A DNA stretch of 64,000 nucleotides from positions 28,090-92,089 of the forward strand of contig RAZH01000012.1 of assembly GCA_003612585.1 (NCBI GenBank). The letters run 5' to 3'. A program made the translations under genes and the position numbers. Source of the DNA: a bacterium 1XD42-54 (lineage in GTDB: Bacteria > Bacillota > Clostridia > Lachnospirales > Lachnospiraceae). Under the pieces are notes generated by a model. That model worked only from the letters and a program-made list of their open reading frames with translations, was not told the DNA's origin and ran no database searches. Every line of letters begins with the position of its first letter. Position 1 is the stretch's first letter. Shown piece after piece: positions 17,428-26,192 of this stretch.

Positions 17428-17574
17428 CCTGCGAGACTGGCCATATCCCATAGCAAACCCTGTGAGGCCGCCGGCACTTGGTGCGTTTTAGCGAAGCGCG
17501 AAACGCGCCTAGTACCGCTGCGTGCCGAACGGAGCGGAAGCGAGTTTGCGGAGGGATATGGCCAGTCTCGCAGG
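17428..17574. repeat. 147-bp palindromic element with 22-bp perfect terminal inverted repeats
   Basis: Bases 17428-17449 are the exact reverse complement of 17553-17574 (22 bp). Inner nested pairs are GCAAAC/GTTTGC (17453-17458 and 17544-17549), CGGCAC/GTGCCG (17472-17477 and 17522-17527) and GCGTTT/AAACGC (17483-17488 and 17501-17506). It is GC-richer than its flanks and carries no ORF of note. It resembles a MITE or REP-type dispersed palindrome; a structured RNA is the alternative. It sits just ahead of the tagG-like exporter gene. Confidence 0.75.
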
Positions 17575-17681
17575 CGTCCTCTATTCACATGTACCCGACA
17601 CCTGGCATTCGAAGGTTGAAATGAAAACACGGATATGATAAGATAAAATGATGCAATATAAAGAAAATACGGAGGAAACTT

Positions 17682-18470
17682 ATGAAACTTTTTAAATACC
17701 GTATCAAGACACTTTTTAAGTACCAGGATTTGATTCGGGATCTGGTAGCCCGTGATTTGAAGCTGAAGTATCGGAGGAGTTTTCTTGGTTATGTGTGGAG
17801 TGTTCTGAATCCGCTTTTGATCATGATTGTTCTGACTCTTGTATTTTCCAATCTTTTGGGCAAGGGAATTGAAAATTATCCGGTATATCTCCTGACTGGA
17901 CGGCTGCTGTTCGACTTCATGAAGAGTAGTACCAATAATGCGATGAAGTCAGTGACCGGGAATGCGGCTCTTTTGCGGAAGGTCTATGTGCCCAAGTATA
18001 TTTTTACACTGGCCAAGGTGACAAGCTGTATGCTGGATCTCGTCTTTTCAATTGGAGCATTGCTGATTGTTATGGTTGTGACCCGGTCTCCGTTCCACTG
18101 GCATATGCTGCTTACGCCGCTGGTGATTCTGCAGCTTTATATTTTCTGCTGCGGGCTTGGGTTTTTCCTTGCACAGTTTAATGTTTTCTTCCGTGATATG
18201 GAACATATTTACGGTGCAGTGACGACCGCATGGCAGTATCTTACACCGATTATTTATGAGATCAGTCGTTTGCCGGACAAGATCCAGATTCTGATCAAAG
18301 CGTTCAATCCAATGTATTATTATGTGGCGCAGTTTCGTGACCTGGTGTATTATGGACGCCTGCCCGGGCCAAGAGTTTTCTGGGGCGGCTGGCTGATTGC
18401 TTTTTTCATGCTGTTTATCGGTGTGTGGTCTTTCCAGCGAAGTAAGGATAAATTTATCCTCTATATTTAA
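17682..18470 (+). CDS. tagG: Teichoic acid/polysaccharide ABC exporter permease (TagG/Wzm-like)
   Basis: A 262-residue ABC-2 type permease. The N-terminal amphipathic segment with DLVARDLKLKYRRSFLGYVWSVLNPLL is the TagG/RfbA signature, followed by about six membrane segments. It exports an undecaprenyl-linked polymer across the membrane together with the ATPase encoded next. GGAGG lies about 6 bases before the ATG. It opens the 17.7-29.1 kb polymer locus. The length is normal for the family (about 260-275). Confidence 0.92.
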   Translation: MKLFKYRIKTLFKYQDLIRDLVARDLKLKYRRSFLGYVWSVLNPLLIMIVLTLVFSNLLGKGIENYPVYLLTGRLLFDFMKSSTNNAMKSVTGNAALLRKVYVPKYIFTLAKVTSCMLDLVFSIGALLIVMVVTRSPFHWHMLLTPLVILQLYIFCCGLGFFLAQFNVFFRDMEHIYGAVTTAWQYLTPIIYEISRLPDKIQILIKAFNPMYYYVAQFRDLVYYGRLPGPRVFWGGWLIAFFMLFIGVWSFQRSKDKFILYI

Positions 18471-18582
18471 CTTTTATTTGATTTTATACATTCGAGGAAA
18501 AGGCAATAAGAACGAATGACGGGTGAGAGCCTGCTGTGCAGCTTTTTGTAAGCTATATTATCGTAGTAAATGGAGAACTGAG

Positions 18583-20496
18583 ATGAGCAAATATGCGATA
18601 GAAGTAAAAGATCTGAAAATCCGTTTTAATCTTGCTTCTGAAAATGTAGATAACCTGAAGGAATATGCAATTAAGCTTATGAAGCGGGAGCTGATGTTCC
18701 AGGAGTTTCTTGCCCTCCAGGATATCAATCTGAAGATAAAGCCGGGTGAATCCTGGGGGCTTGTGGGAGCAAACGGTTCCGGAAAGTCAACGCTGCTGAA
18801 GGCAATCAGCGGTATTTTGAAGCCATATGAAGGAAGTGTGAAAGTGCGGGGCAATATTGCGCCGCTCATTGAGCTTGGCGCAGGGTTTGACGGGAGGCTT
18901 ACCGCGCGTGAAAATATATATCTGAACGGGCTTGTTCTGGGACATTCCAGAGAGTTTATGAAAGAGCATTTCGATGAGATTGTCGAGTTCGCCAATCTGA
19001 AGAAGTTTCTGGATTCTCCGGTGAAGAATTTTTCTTCCGGTATGAAGGCCAGGCTGGGCTTTTCTGTAGCAACGATCGTGAATCCGGAAATTCTGATTGT
19101 GGACGAGGTTCTGGAAGTAGGAGATATGCGTTTTCGCAGGAAGTGCAATGAGCGTATGCGGCAGATGCTCTCCGGAGGGACCACACTTCTGTTTGTTTCA
19201 CACAATATTGAATCCGTGAAGTCGCTCTGTGAAAATGCGGTGTGGCTTGACGGCGGCCGTGTTCGTATGATCGGCAGTTCGCAAGAGGTCTGCGATGCTT
19301 ATAAGGAGGAACAGAATCGTTTGGTGCGTGAGCGGAAGGAGCGGAGGCGGGAGCAGCTTCGTCTGGAGCGCAAAAAATACGATTATCTGATTGTCGGTGC
19401 AGGACTGTACGGAGCAGTATGCGCATGCGAACTCACGAGAGCAGGCAAGCGCTGTCTGGTCATTGACAAAAGGGATCACATTGGCGGAAATATTTATACA
19501 GAGGACGTTGATGGCATTCAGGTGCACAAATACGGTGCACATATTTTTCATACCAGCAATGATGCAGTATGGAAATACGTGAATAAGCGTGCAAAATTTA
19601 ATCATTATATTAACTCTCCTGTGGCGGTTTATAAGGATGAGCTGTATAATCTGCCGTTTAATATGAACACATTTAGCAAGCTGTGGGGCCTTCGAAAGCC
19701 GCAGGAAGTAAAAGAGCGGATTGCGGAGCAGATTGCGGATCTTCATATTACTGAGCCGCAAAATCTGGAAGAGCAGGCGCTTTCACTGGTCGGAACGGAT
19801 GTGTATGAGAAACTGATTAAGGGCTATACAGAAAAGCAGTGGGGAAGAGACTGTAAAGACTTGCCGGCTTTTATCATCAAACGGCTTCCACTTCGATTTA
19901 CGTATAACAACAATTATTTTAACGACAGCCATCAGGGAATTCCGATCGGCGGCTACACCGGAATTGTGGAAAAACTGCTCGAAAATGTGGATGTTATGCT
20001 TGAGACAGATTATTTCCAATATAGCAAAGAGAATCCGGATATGTTTGAAAAGGTGATTTACACAGGAATGATTGACGAGTATTTTGATTTCTGTTATGGA
20101 CATCTGGAGTACCGGACCGTTCGCTTTGAGACAGAGCGTCTGGAAGAGGAAAATTATCAGGGAAATGCAGTGGTAAATTATACGGATCGCGAGGTGCCGT
20201 ATACGAGAATCATTGAGCATAAGCATTTTGAACCGGAGGCTGAGCTTGAGCAGCCGAAGGATTATACGATTATTTCACGGGAATATTCGACGGAATGGAA
20301 ACCGGGAAGCGAGCCGTATTATCCGGTGAACGACGAGAAAAACAGTAAATTGTATGAAAAATACCGTGCACTTGCCGAGAAGGAAACGCATGTAATATTT
20401 GGCGGACGTCTTGGTCAGTATAAGTATTATGATATGGATAAGGTGATTGAGGCGGCCCTTGCAGATGTAAAAAAAGAGCTGGAAATAAAGATGTAA
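18583..20496 (+). CDS. TagH/Wzt-type ABC ATPase fused to UDP-galactopyranose mutase
   Basis: One uninterrupted 637-residue frame from the ATG at 18583 (GGAG 7 bases upstream). Residues 1-241 are a polysaccharide-export ATPase: Walker A GANGSGKST (62-70), signature SSGMK (151-155), Walker B LIVDE (171-175) and switch His in VSHNIE. A charged helical linker (242-264, Arg/Lys/Glu-rich) leads to a full-length Glf: FAD-binding GAGLYG (272-277), IGGNIYTEDVDGIQVHKYGAHIFHT, then EKQWGRD and FGGRLGQYKYYDMD. Glf converts UDP-Galp to UDP-Galf. Joining the exporter motor to the enzyme that makes the Galf donor implies that the exported polymer contains galactofuranose. I know of Wzt proteins with C-terminal binding domains, but not of this fusion as a standard type. 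Confidence 0.9.
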   Translation: MSKYAIEVKDLKIRFNLASENVDNLKEYAIKLMKRELMFQEFLALQDINLKIKPGESWGLVGANGSGKSTLLKAISGILKPYEGSVKVRGNIAPLIELGAGFDGRLTARENIYLNGLVLGHSREFMKEHFDEIVEFANLKKFLDSPVKNFSSGMKARLGFSVATIVNPEILIVDEVLEVGDMRFRRKCNERMRQMLSGGTTLLFVSHNIESVKSLCENAVWLDGGRVRMIGSSQEVCDAYKEEQNRLVRERKERRREQLRLERKKYDYLIVGAGLYGAVCACELTRAGKRCLVIDKRDHIGGNIYTEDVDGIQVHKYGAHIFHTSNDAVWKYVNKRAKFNHYINSPVAVYKDELYNLPFNMNTFSKLWGLRKPQEVKERIAEQIADLHITEPQNLEEQALSLVGTDVYEKLIKGYTEKQWGRDCKDLPAFIIKRLPLRFTYNNNYFNDSHQGIPIGGYTGIVEKLLENVDVMLETDYFQYSKENPDMFEKVIYTGMIDEYFDFCYGHLEYRTVRFETERLEEENYQGNAVVNYTDREVPYTRIIEHKHFEPEAELEQPKDYTIISREYSTEWKPGSEPYYPVNDEKNSKLYEKYRALAEKETHVIFGGRLGQYKYYDMDKVIEAALADVKKELEIKM

Positions 20497-20521
20497 GCAG
20501 GCAGGGCGCGTGAGGGTATCA

Positions 20522-22273
20522 ATGAGCAATCAGACAGGGGAAAAGCAGGAAAAAGCAGGTCGGGAAGCAAAAAATCAGAAGGAATCTGCGGCATGGGTTT
20601 TGCTGGAGCTTTTGGAACGCGAGGGAAGCATCCTTCGCCTGGATGGTTCCATTCCGCCTGATATGGCGGCGGATTCGTTTGCTCTGAAACTAAATGGCGA
20701 AACTCTTCCGGTATATTTTACGGAGAGATTTTCACAGCCGGAAGTGGATGAAAAGGTTTTTTGCGGATGCAGGGCCTTTTTTGCAGAGGTATCTCCAGAA
20801 AGGCTTCAGCGGGATAATATTCTGACATTCATCTGGACGGATGAGGAAGGAAAAGAAGAAGTTTTGCCTGTGGTCAGTACGTGTTATCAGGCAAGGCTTC
20901 ACACTGGGCTGCGGCACGGATGGTGGCTTTTTGAGGATTATATGATCACACTGGCAGGCGCTGACCCTGGGGCTTGCCGGGCCGCAGGAATTAGGATTTG
21001 TCGGACGGGAAAACCCGAGCGGGTGAGGCAGGAGTTTCGTTTTCTGAAAGAAATTTTGCGTGCATCCTACGGATCGCGCAAAATGTTTCTGATGCGCCTG
21101 GCATACTGGCTTTCCTATCCGTTCTATTGCCGGAAAAATATCTGGCTTACGTTTGACAAGCTGTATAAAGGCGGCGATTGCGGTGAATATTTTTATAAAT
21201 ATGTTACGGGCAGGAAAGAGGACGGGATATCCCCGGTTTATGTAATAAAAAAGGATGTTCCTGATTATGAAAGGCTGTGCCGCGAAGGTTATCGGCCAGC
21301 TGTATACCGGAGTTGGAAGCAGAGAATGTGTTATTTATATGCGTCAATGGTGTTCGGAACACACAGTGGCGTGCCTTCGTTTTGTGGTTTTAATCAGTGG
21401 GAGATCCGGTTTGTACAGGACCGCCTTCGCTCTGTCAATGCGTGTATTCAGCACGGACTTTCGGTACAGGATCTTCGCGCCGATTCGAATCGGGTCGTGA
21501 ATAACAACAAACGGTATTACTGTGCGTCGCGCTATGAGGTAGATAATTTATCCAAACCTGCGTATGATTACTGTCCGGAAACTTTGCGGCTTACCGGTAT
21601 TCCAAGGTATGACGGGCTGATGCCACAGGATGGCAGGCAGATTTTGATCGCGCCCACATGGCGCTCTTATCTGGCCATGCATTCCGTAATGGGACAGACA
21701 CGGCCGTACAATCCGGAATTTAAAAATACGGAATATTATCGGATTTATCAGGCGTTTGTAGAGCATGAAAAGCTTGGCGAGACGGCCCGACAGATGGGTT
21801 ATCAGATTGTGTATCTTCTGCATCCGGTAATCAGCGCGCAGAAAAAAGATTTTCGTCCTGCTCAGGGAGTGGAAATTTTATCTGCGCTTGAAGCAGATTA
21901 TGAGGAGCTGCTGACGCAGTCGAGCCTGATGGTGACGGATTATTCCGGCGTTCAGTTTGATTTTGCCTATATGAGAAAGCCGGTGGTCTATTTTCATCCG
22001 CCTGCACTGCCTCCGCATTATGAGGAGGGCGGGTTTTTCTATGAGACGCAGGGCTTTGGCGAGATTTGTACCGGCATAGACGAACTGGCAGAGACGCTTT
22101 GCAACTATATGAGAGACGGATGTCGTCTGAAGGACTTTTACCGGAGACGGCAGGATGATTTTTTTGCATATCAGGATTTTGAGAGCTGCAAGAGAATTTA
22201 TGAGGATGCCCGAAGTTACCAGGAGCGTCTGAAGCAATCCGGAAAAGCCGCAGGAAGGCAGAGAAAAAAGTAA
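20522..22273 (+). CDS. CDP-glycerol glycerophosphotransferase family protein
   Basis: The protein has 583 residues from the ATG at 20522 (GAGGG 6 bases before it; a GTG at 20510 is also open). The N-terminal 150 residues form a beta-rich accessory region. The transferase part starts near residue 190: [71 protein letters not shown] and HYEEGGFFYETQGFGEI. These blocks match the C-terminal half of the protein at 8043-10664 almost motif for motif, so the two are paralogues. It probably adds polyol-phosphate units to the polymer exported by the preceding genes. The C-terminus is basic. Confidence 0.85.
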   Translation: MSNQTGEKQEKAGREAKNQKESAAWVLLELLEREGSILRLDGSIPPDMAADSFALKLNGETLPVYFTERFSQPEVDEKVFCGCRAFFAEVSPERLQRDNILTFIWTDEEGKEEVLPVVSTCYQARLHTGLRHGWWLFEDYMITLAGADPGACRAAGIRICRTGKPERVRQEFRFLKEILRASYGSRKMFLMRLAYWLSYPFYCRKNIWLTFDKLYKGGDCGEYFYKYVTGRKEDGISPVYVIKKDVPDYERLCREGYRPAVYRSWKQRMCYLYASMVFGTHSGVPSFCGFNQWEIRFVQDRLRSVNACIQHGLSVQDLRADSNRVVNNNKRYYCASRYEVDNLSKPAYDYCPETLRLTGIPRYDGLMPQDGRQILIAPTWRSYLAMHSVMGQTRPYNPEFKNTEYYRIYQAFVEHEKLGETARQMGYQIVYLLHPVISAQKKDFRPAQGVEILSALEADYEELLTQSSLMVTDYSGVQFDFAYMRKPVVYFHPPALPPHYEEGGFFYETQGFGEICTGIDELAETLCNYMRDGCRLKDFYRRRQDDFFAYQDFESCKRIYEDARSYQERLKQSGKAAGRQRKK

Positions 22274-22361
22274 CAGGTCAAAGGCAGACATGAAGATACA
22301 GAGATATTACAGACTGTCCGGCAGATGAGATTGAGGTACAGTGAGAGAAAAGGAGGCAGCC

Positions 22362-23510
22362 GTGTTTCGGATCAGGCAATATTTAAAGATGTTTTTGCAG
22401 AATGTGCTGCTTCCGGTGATTTACGGATGGTTCAGCCGGGCCCCAGTGCAAAAAGGACTGGTGCTTTTTGCGGATGCCCATCATGAGGAGCTGCCATTTT
22501 CCATGCGGCGGATGTATGAGGCAGTGTCAGAGCTTGAAACGGCGGGACAGTGCCGTACGGAGTTATTTATCAGTGATTTTGGCCGAATGCCGTTTGGAGA
22601 AATGCTCCGCGCGCTGCTGTGTTTTATGAAGCGATATGCAGTGGCGGAGTATGTGTTTATCTGCGATTATTATCTTCCGGTGGCCTCATGTCGGAAAAGG
22701 CCGGAGACGACGGTGGTTCAGCTCTGGCATTCCTGCGGATTGATGAAAAAAATAGCATATGACACGGGCGAGGATATCCCGAAGAATTACAGGGGAAATA
22801 TGTTCGGAAATTATACGTATCTGACGCTCAGCGCCGAGATTTGCGTGCCGGTGCACGCGCAGGCGCTTCGGCTGTCAGAATCACATATTCGTGCAACCGG
22901 AGTCAGCCGGACAGACTATTATTTCGATCAGACATGGAATGATACATGCAGGAAACATTTTTTTGAACAGTATCCGGAGGCAAGAGGAAAAAGAATTGCG
23001 CTGTGGGCGCCCACCTTTCGGGGAAATGCGGCCGCGCCGCGTCTGGAAGGACAAAAACAGATTCTTGAAGCAGCAAAGGAGCTGTCGCCGGATTGGTATA
23101 TCATTATCAAAGCCCATCCGCATGTGGATGCGCATGGAAGGGTGTCAAACTGTACGATTCCGACAGAGGAGCTGCTTGCCGTGACGGATGTGTTAATCAC
23201 GGATTACTCTTCGGTGCTGTTTGACTATCTGCTGTATGAAAAACCGGCTGTGTTGTTTGCACCGGATTTACAGGAATATGAAGATGGTCGCGGTTTTTAT
23301 CTGAATTATCTGAGTATTCCGTTCCAGCTGGCAGATACGCGGCAGGAGCTTACAGAAGCGATCAGAAGCAGCAGCGTCTGGAACGCAGAGCATAAAAAGG
23401 AAATACAGGAATTTCGGGAACAATATGTGGGCGCCTGCGACGGGCGGGCCACGCAGCGGATTCTCGGTCTGGCCGGACTTGGAGAAGAAACGACACAGAG
23501 CAAAAACTAA
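22362..23510 (+). CDS. CDP-glycerol glycerophosphotransferase family protein (short, TagB-like)
   Basis: The protein has 382 residues from the GTG at 22362, chosen because AGGAGG lies 5 bases upstream; an earlier in-frame GTG at 22341 would be upstream of that site. Family blocks are VVQLWHSCGLMKKIAYDTG, ATGVSRTDYYFD, ALWAPTFRG, IIIKAHPH and VLITDYSSVLFDYLLYEKP. It is a compact single-domain member, close in size to TagB, which adds the first glycerol-phosphate to the linkage unit. A linkage-starting role is therefore an attractive guess, but sequence alone does not separate primases from polymerases. Confidence 0.85.
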   Translation: MFRIRQYLKMFLQNVLLPVIYGWFSRAPVQKGLVLFADAHHEELPFSMRRMYEAVSELETAGQCRTELFISDFGRMPFGEMLRALLCFMKRYAVAEYVFICDYYLPVASCRKRPETTVVQLWHSCGLMKKIAYDTGEDIPKNYRGNMFGNYTYLTLSAEICVPVHAQALRLSESHIRATGVSRTDYYFDQTWNDTCRKHFFEQYPEARGKRIALWAPTFRGNAAAPRLEGQKQILEAAKELSPDWYIIIKAHPHVDAHGRVSNCTIPTEELLAVTDVLITDYSSVLFDYLLYEKPAVLFAPDLQEYEDGRGFYLNYLSIPFQLADTRQELTEAIRSSSVWNAEHKKEIQEFREQYVGACDGRATQRILGLAGLGEETTQSKN

Positions 23511-23566
23511 AGTGGATGTCAGAATGCACGGGTCAGTGCTTTGAGCGAAGCGAAAGGAATGGTATT

Positions 23567-24340
23567 ATGAATATAGCGATTATATTTGCCGGCGGAAGCG
23601 GCGTGCGCATGGGCGCAGGAGTACCAAAACAGTTTCTGGAGATAAACGGAAAACCGATTTTGATTCATACGCTTCAGCTGTTTCAGGAGCATGAGGAGAT
23701 TGATAAAATTTATCTGGCAATGAGCGAGGATTATATCCGTTATACGCAGCAACTCGTACTGGATTACAGAATTGACAAGATCGCAGCGATTGTGCCGGGT
23801 GGTGAGACGGCCCAGGATTCCATTTTTCATGCGCTCCAAAAAGCGCAGGAGGAGAATCCGGAGGACAGCGTGGTTCTGATTCACGACGGCGTGCGGCCGT
23901 TTGTGGAATATGGCGTGATCAGTGACAATGTTGCGGCAGTGAAAGCGTATGGAAGCGCAATCACTTGTACTCTGTGTTACGAGACTGTGCTGATCAGCAA
24001 AGACGGAGGCACGGTTGAAGAGCTTCCGCTTCGCAAAGAGAGCTATACGGCACAGGCGCCGCAGAGTTTTTATTTGAAGGATATTATAAAAGCGCATGAG
24101 GCGATTCGGGCGCTGCCTGCCAGGTATGAAAATATGGTAGATGCCTGCACGATTTATCGGTCGCTTGGGAAGCAGCCGCATATGGTAATGGGGAATCGGG
24201 GTAATATTAAAGTAACGACTCCGGAGGATGTGTATATGTTCCGGGCTTTGCTTCAGTATAAAGAGAACGAGCAGGCATTTGGGTTTGGGTTGACGAATCG
24301 GTTGGCAGCGAAGATGAACCGGTATAAGGATAAAAAGTGA
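23567..24340 (+). CDS. tarI: TarI/IspD-type cytidylyltransferase (CDP-polyol synthesis)
   Basis: The protein has 257 residues from the ATG at 23567 (AAAGGA upstream). The signature AGGSGVRMGAGVPKQF (residues 8-23) and IHDGVRPFV block identify an IspD-family CTP transferase. In this context it is more likely TarI-like (ribitol-5-phosphate or another polyol-phosphate to CDP-polyol) than IspD of isoprenoid synthesis. The next gene (SDR) may make its polyol-phosphate substrate. Its stop overlaps the reading frame of the following gene. IspD itself remains the alternative; the surrounding teichoic-type genes argue against it. Confidence 0.8.
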   Translation: MNIAIIFAGGSGVRMGAGVPKQFLEINGKPILIHTLQLFQEHEEIDKIYLAMSEDYIRYTQQLVLDYRIDKIAAIVPGGETAQDSIFHALQKAQEENPEDSVVLIHDGVRPFVEYGVISDNVAAVKAYGSAITCTLCYETVLISKDGGTVEELPLRKESYTAQAPQSFYLKDIIKAHEAIRALPARYENMVDACTIYRSLGKQPHMVMGNRGNIKVTTPEDVYMFRALLQYKENEQAFGFGLTNRLAAKMNRYKDKK

Positions 24341-24372
24341 CGGGTTTCGCAGCAGGGAAAAGGAGTATATGG

Positions 24373-25440
24373 ATGGCTAAACGGATTTGGGAAGCGGATG
24401 TGGTTTTGCAGGAGGATTTGGAAGGGATTGCGGCCTCGGAGCAGATTGACTGGGAAGCGTTGCGGGGAAAGCATATTCTGATTACCGGGGCGACGGGGTT
24501 GATTGGAGGATTGCTTACAAAGGCGCTTGTCTGTGCCGGAGAGAGCCGGGGGCTTGGTCTGAAGGTTCTGGGTGTGGTGAGGAACCGGGAGAAGGCAGAG
24601 CGGCTTTTGGGAAATTATCTGGGGCATGGTTTGGAGCTGATTGAAGGGGATGTGACAGAGCCGATTTTGTATGATGGAGCGGTTGATTATGTGTTTCATA
24701 CGGCCAGCATGACGGCTTCTAAAGATTTTGTTGAGCGCCCGGTGGAGACGATTTTGACGGCTCTGAGAGGTACGAGAAATCTGCTTGAGCTTGCAAGAGA
24801 AAAGCAGGTGCGCAGCATGGTATATCTTTCTTCGATGGAAGCGTATGGCGTGGTTGACCCGGAGCATTACAATGTGAGGGAGACGGATTATGGCTATATT
24901 GATCCGCTTGAAGTGCGCAGCAGTTATTCTGAAAGTAAGCGTATGGCGGAGGGGCTGTGCGGGGCCTATGCGCATGAATACAATGTCCCGGTAAAAACGG
25001 CTCGGCTTGCGCAGACGTTTGGGGCCGGGATTGCGAAAAATGAAAACCGTGTATTTGCACAGTTTGCACGGAGCATTATGCAGGGCGAGGATATTGTTCT
25101 GCATACCGATGGAAGTAAGGCGCACTGTTACTGTTATACGTCTGACGCAGTGCTGGGGCTATTGACGGTACTTCTGCGGGGGCAGTCAGGGGAAGCCTAC
25201 AATATTTCAAATGAAGAAACCTTCGGGACAATCCGCGAAATGGCGGAAATGTTGATTCGGGAATATCCGAAGAGCGGTTCCGGTCTTGTATTCGATATTC
25301 CGGAAGATGCAAACAAATTCGGCTATGCGCCGACCTCGCGGATGCTGATTAATTCGGAAAAATTGCGTGCACTTGGCTGGAGGGCGCAGACCTCACTTCC
25401 CCAGATGTTCAACCGCTTGATGGAAAGCATGCGCGCTTAG
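24373..25440 (+). CDS. NAD-dependent epimerase/dehydratase (extended SDR)
   Basis: The protein has 355 residues from the ATG at 24373 with AAAAGGAG 8 bases upstream; the GTG at 24337 is an alternative. It is an intact extended SDR: GATGLIGG (NAD-binding, about residues 38-45), YLSSMEAYG carrying the catalytic Ser, and the YxxxK pair in YSESKRMAE. The late stretch GEAYNISNEE and the C-terminal helices are typical of UDP-sugar epimerases/dehydratases. Placed between tarI and an SDR-LicD fusion, it may produce the polyol-phosphate for TarI or a modified nucleotide sugar. The reaction is not predictable. Confidence 0.85.
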   Translation: MAKRIWEADVVLQEDLEGIAASEQIDWEALRGKHILITGATGLIGGLLTKALVCAGESRGLGLKVLGVVRNREKAERLLGNYLGHGLELIEGDVTEPILYDGAVDYVFHTASMTASKDFVERPVETILTALRGTRNLLELAREKQVRSMVYLSSMEAYGVVDPEHYNVRETDYGYIDPLEVRSSYSESKRMAEGLCGAYAHEYNVPVKTARLAQTFGAGIAKNENRVFAQFARSIMQGEDIVLHTDGSKAHCYCYTSDAVLGLLTVLLRGQSGEAYNISNEETFGTIREMAEMLIREYPKSGSGLVFDIPEDANKFGYAPTSRMLINSEKLRALGWRAQTSLPQMFNRLMESMRA

Positions 25441-25456
25441 CAGAATGGAGCATAAC

Positions 25457-26185
25457 ATGAGACAGTCGAAGGATGGGCAGAACATTTTGCAAAAAACGAT
25501 ATGGGATCGTTTGGCAGGCAGAAGAATTGTTCTGGCAGGAATACAGGGAGAATGTTATACACGGTTTTTGGAAAATCTGGAGAACCTTGCGGGCCAGCCG
25601 GGTTTTTCTTTTGAAGTGACAGAAGGGTTGGAACAGGTCGCGGCCGGAGATTTTGTGCTTTTGTTTGCGGAGCTGTCAGGTCAGGAAAATTGCTGGCCAC
25701 AGGAGTTGGAGCTGTTCGATTCATTTCAGATGCTTTTAAAAAAGGACCCGGCATCCGTACTTCTGGTGAGCAGCAGCGCAATTTATGGAAAGCAGTATGG
25801 AGGTGCGCGGTTTCTTCACGAGGATGAGATCGGTTATGTCTGTCATACGAAGCAGGCAGAGCTTGCATTACAGTGCATGAGGACTTCTGAACATTTCGCG
25901 TGCCGATTTTACAGAGAAAATGGGATGCCGGTAAAAATAGTGCGTTTGGGGACCTGGCCAGGGAACGGTGATTTTGTGGCGGAGCTTCTGGATAAAGCGA
26001 TGCGTGTACTGGTGAACGGAGCATCCGGGGAAGCGTACAACCTTCCAGAGGGATGTACGGATGATTCTGCGGTCACGACTCATTGTTCAGGGAGCGAAAC
26101 AGAAGAAAAGAAGGCTCGGTATTCGCCTTTGCAGGCAGTACCAACTTACATGGACGCAGAAAAAGCGGGGAAGCTTGGAAAGTAA
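25457..26185 (+). CDS. SDR-like protein with degenerate active site
   Basis: The protein has 242 residues from the ATG at 25457 (GGAG 6 bases upstream; the ATG at 25445 lacks a site). It follows the order of an extended SDR: Rossmann-like start GRRIVLAGIQGECYTRFL, VLLVSSSAIYGKQYGG, then GEAYNLPEG. The glycine motif is reduced, the catalytic YxxxK is replaced by HTKQAE, and the domain is shorter than usual. The last 40 residues are polar. It is likely a non-catalytic partner or a gene in decay. It sits between an intact SDR and an SDR-LicD fusion and probably works with them. Confidence 0.65.
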   Translation: MRQSKDGQNILQKTIWDRLAGRRIVLAGIQGECYTRFLENLENLAGQPGFSFEVTEGLEQVAAGDFVLLFAELSGQENCWPQELELFDSFQMLLKKDPASVLLVSSSAIYGKQYGGARFLHEDEIGYVCHTKQAELALQCMRTSEHFACRFYRENGMPVKIVRLGTWPGNGDFVAELLDKAMRVLVNGASGEAYNLPEGCTDDSAVTTHCSGSETEEKKARYSPLQAVPTYMDAEKAGKLGK

Positions 26186-26192
26186 GGGAACT

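Larger units (their letters stand above)
17244..17681. other. Non-coding stretch: terminator plus palindromic element
   Basis: This 438-base gap holds a terminator (17324-17380), a 147-bp imperfect palindrome (17428-17574) and, just before the next gene, AT-rich -10-like hexamers (TATGAT and AAGATAAAAT near 17634-17650). A minus-strand ORF across it has no recognisable content and follows the palindrome, so I leave it out. Confidence 0.6.

Noticed and set aside
17298..17630. Minus-strand ORF of 110 residues
   Set aside because: It runs through the terminator and the 147-bp palindrome and has no recognisable content.
24253..25125. A 290-residue minus-strand ORF opposite tarI/SDR
   Set aside because: The plus strand encodes recognisable enzymes; the minus product is basic and lacks any family pattern.
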